Source of the DNA: Chimonanthus salicifolius
Lineage: Eukaryota > Streptophyta > Magnoliopsida > Laurales > Calycanthaceae
NCBI GenBank assembly: GCA_013350335.1
Contig: CM023541.1
Coordinates: forward strand, 61,135,413-61,199,412
Length of the DNA: 64,000 nucleotides
Direction: 5' to 3'
Position numbers and translations under genes: made by a program. This document shows positions 62,186 to 64,000 of the stretch, one piece after another; position 1 is the stretch's first letter; every line of letters begins with the position of its first letter. A model generated the notes under the pieces. That model made no database searches and had not been told where the DNA came from. It saw only the letters and a list, made by a program, of their open reading frames with translations.

Positions 62186-63223
62186 CATAATCAGCATAGT
62201 AAAAATATATTGACCGATTTATATTGTATCAGTTGTAAAATATGCGAAATGACTGTATCGACCGATAACTCAATCGATATTGTATAGTATTGGTTAATAC
62301 AACTTTTTAATATTTTAAAAACCTATTTCCATTGTTTTTTGTGTTAAATATTTTATTGGTATGCTTTTAAGAAGGTTTAAAAGCAAGTTCTTCTAAGGTA
62401 TTACATCAATTTCAAACATTTTAAGTTTTTCAAATGTATTAGGTATTTGTTAATTCCATATATTTGCTTTTAAAATTTGAGCATTTTAAGTTATTTTCAT
62501 CATTTTTTAATTTCGACTCTAAGATAATGTCACATCACGATTTTTGTGAAAATAATTTAATAAAATAGTATTTAGTAATGATGGAATTCAACAAAGAAGA
62601 CTTAATATGACTGATATAGTTTGTACAGTATTTGTGTGATTTTCCATAGTTTTTTTGAAAAACTAATGAAAGCCGAGTATTCTAGATAATTTCTATTTTG
62701 GAGTTTCTTGTAGAAAAAAACTAATGAAATGTTTATAGAATTAAATGAAGATGCATTAATGTCATTAATATAGTTTTTAGGGTATTTGTGTGATTTTTCT
62801 AATACTATATTTTTTTTTATAAGATTCATAATTTTTTACAACAAAAAAATTATAGATTGTAATAGAATATACATGTCACATGCGATAGTAGAGAAAATGA
62901 ATTTCATATTATGTGTTTTATCATAATGGCCTCTTATTTTCTAAACTTTTATACATTTTTTATTTATTTTTAAGACATATTTTATTTGTAATGAAAATTT
63001 GACACTCAACATTCTAATAATCTATAAAAATAATATTTAAAAAAATATATTCACATTAATTTTTTTGTTTATATTTTTCCTAAAAAGAAGAAGAAAGAAA
63101 TCTTATCCGCCATAAATAACCGATATGTCGGCCAAGCGCATTTTAAATCCCTGGGTTGGAAGAGTCCGTATCCTTTGCAAAAACGTCCTACACCTGAAAA
63201 GCTTTTCATAACACTGTAGAATC
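62186..63223. other. AT-rich DNA, possibly a second 'CGGCCG' family element ending at 63153
   Basis: ATTGACCGATTTATATTGTA and ATCGACCGATAACTCAATCG words at 62205-62290, and CCGATATGTCGGCC near 63120, flank about 800 bp of AT-rich DNA. The right part ends TTTTAAATCCCTG (63153), like other family ends, followed by GGTTGGAA, which resembles the GATTGGA duplications at 62015 and 62178. No coding potential. Confidence 0.4.
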
Positions 63224-63236
63224 TTAGGGCTACTTT

Positions 63237-63413
63237 TTTTTTTTTTTTTTTTTGAATTTATGTATGAAAAATTGTGGGATACCTAGCGTAAAACTCATAT
63301 GGGTGAACCTCTACCCCTAAGGCACACAAAGATTAGACTATGGATGCTCGAACCCATGACCTCCTGCTTTTTGAGGCAAGAGGTAAGCAGCTGAGCTACA
63401 CCATGTGGGTTTT
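63237..63413 (-). mobile_element. tRNA-derived SINE with perfect 13-bp target duplication
   Basis: On the minus strand it has a head GTGTAGCTCAGCTGC (A box), GGGTTCGAGCATCC (B box), the body CTTAGGGGTAGAGGTTCACC and the 3' end TTTTTCATACATAAATTC plus A-run. TTAGGGCTACTTT is duplicated exactly at 63224-63236 and 63414-63426. It is the best preserved SINE in the window. Confidence 0.88.
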
Positions 63414-63426
63414 TTAGGGCTACTTT

Positions 63427-64000
63427 GTATATTAATGAAAGATTTTTTTATGTAGTTATGCTTAAAATTTCACTTTATTATAATTTTTTACTCATCTTAT
63501 ATATAAATTTAAAAATTGATTGTTGATATTCATATAATAAATTATAATTTTAAGGAACAATTTTCATTTTAGCCTTCTTTTATATATAGGATGGTCAAAG
63601 ATTTAGAGTGGTCAGTTTTTGTAAATGAGAGAGAATTTCTATGATTTAGTCTAGTAAGTGAAGTTCACAATCAGGCTGTTTTATGTCCATTAAAATATCA
63701 CATTGCTTTGTTCGTGTTTGGATTCTTCGCAAACGGGATTCAAGTTCTTATTTTTACAATTTTAGTTGTGGCCAATAAACGTGAATCACAGAAGGTCGTT
63801 ATTGGCTAATTTTTTAAAATGGTATTTTTTTTTAAAAAAAATGAAAAAACTTATCACAATTCATGGGAAGCTCAAGATTATTTACTTAAGAAATATGATA
63901 TATACCTATTTAGAGTAACAACAAGAAAGATGTATGATATTAAAAAAAAAAATTCTTTCTATCTCTCTCCTAAGATTTCCCTTTGACCCCTTTATATTAT
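63427..64000. other. AT-rich intergenic DNA to the window end
   Basis: No gene, repeat or element boundary recognised. Confidence 0.55.

Noticed and set aside
63320..63420. tRNA-like A and B boxes as a possible tRNA gene
   Set aside because: No complete cloverleaf; poly-A end and 13-bp target duplication show a SINE.

Overview
This window is nuclear DNA of a flowering plant. It is AT-rich, with six interpretable protein genes in 64 kb, canonical GT..AG introns, and many SINEs, MITEs, a TRIM and L1-type LINE remnants. The gene set and the dispersed, repeat-filled spacing suggest a non-grass angiosperm (eudicot or magnoliid). I cannot name the species. No rRNA, functional tRNA, CRISPR or organellar genes are visible.

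Layout. 1-19159 is almost gene-free: AT-rich DNA with hAT-like MITEs, SINE copies, a 5'-truncated LINE and a GGGTAA-rich element carrying seven ~158-bp tandem units. 19160-22285 (+) is a three-exon single-repeat R3-MYB gene of the CPC/TRY/ETC class (87 aa). 24514-32891 (-) is a four-exon GT77 rhamnogalacturonan-II xylosyltransferase (RGXT/MGP4 type, 363 aa) with a LINE, a MITE and a SINE in its introns. 36198-40588 (-) is a nine-exon ABIL1 gene (293 aa), a WAVE-complex subunit. All exon joins of these three genes were checked for frame.

45558-59310 (-) holds three intronless, same-strand tandem paralogues (176, 177 and 172 aa). They encode small plant membrane proteins with an RQEKR motif, three predicted membrane segments and three position-conserved cysteines, and I know of no described function. 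They are interspersed with two SINEs, a TRIM, a gene-fragment-carrying element and duplicated flanking sequence. 59311-64000 holds a (TA)n tract, a ~670-bp foldback hairpin, another MITE and a SINE with a perfect 13-bp target-site duplication.

The three named genes are not one pathway: epidermal patterning repressor, cell-wall pectin synthesis, actin nucleation. Their Arabidopsis relatives do lie in mutually duplicated segments (At1g01, At2g46, At4g01), so the order probably reflects an ancestral angiosperm block. The most novel items are the three-gene membrane-protein array, the repeat family built from GATATCGGCCGATATC palindromes, and a MITE nested in a minisatellite-bearing Mutator-like element at 43533-44430.
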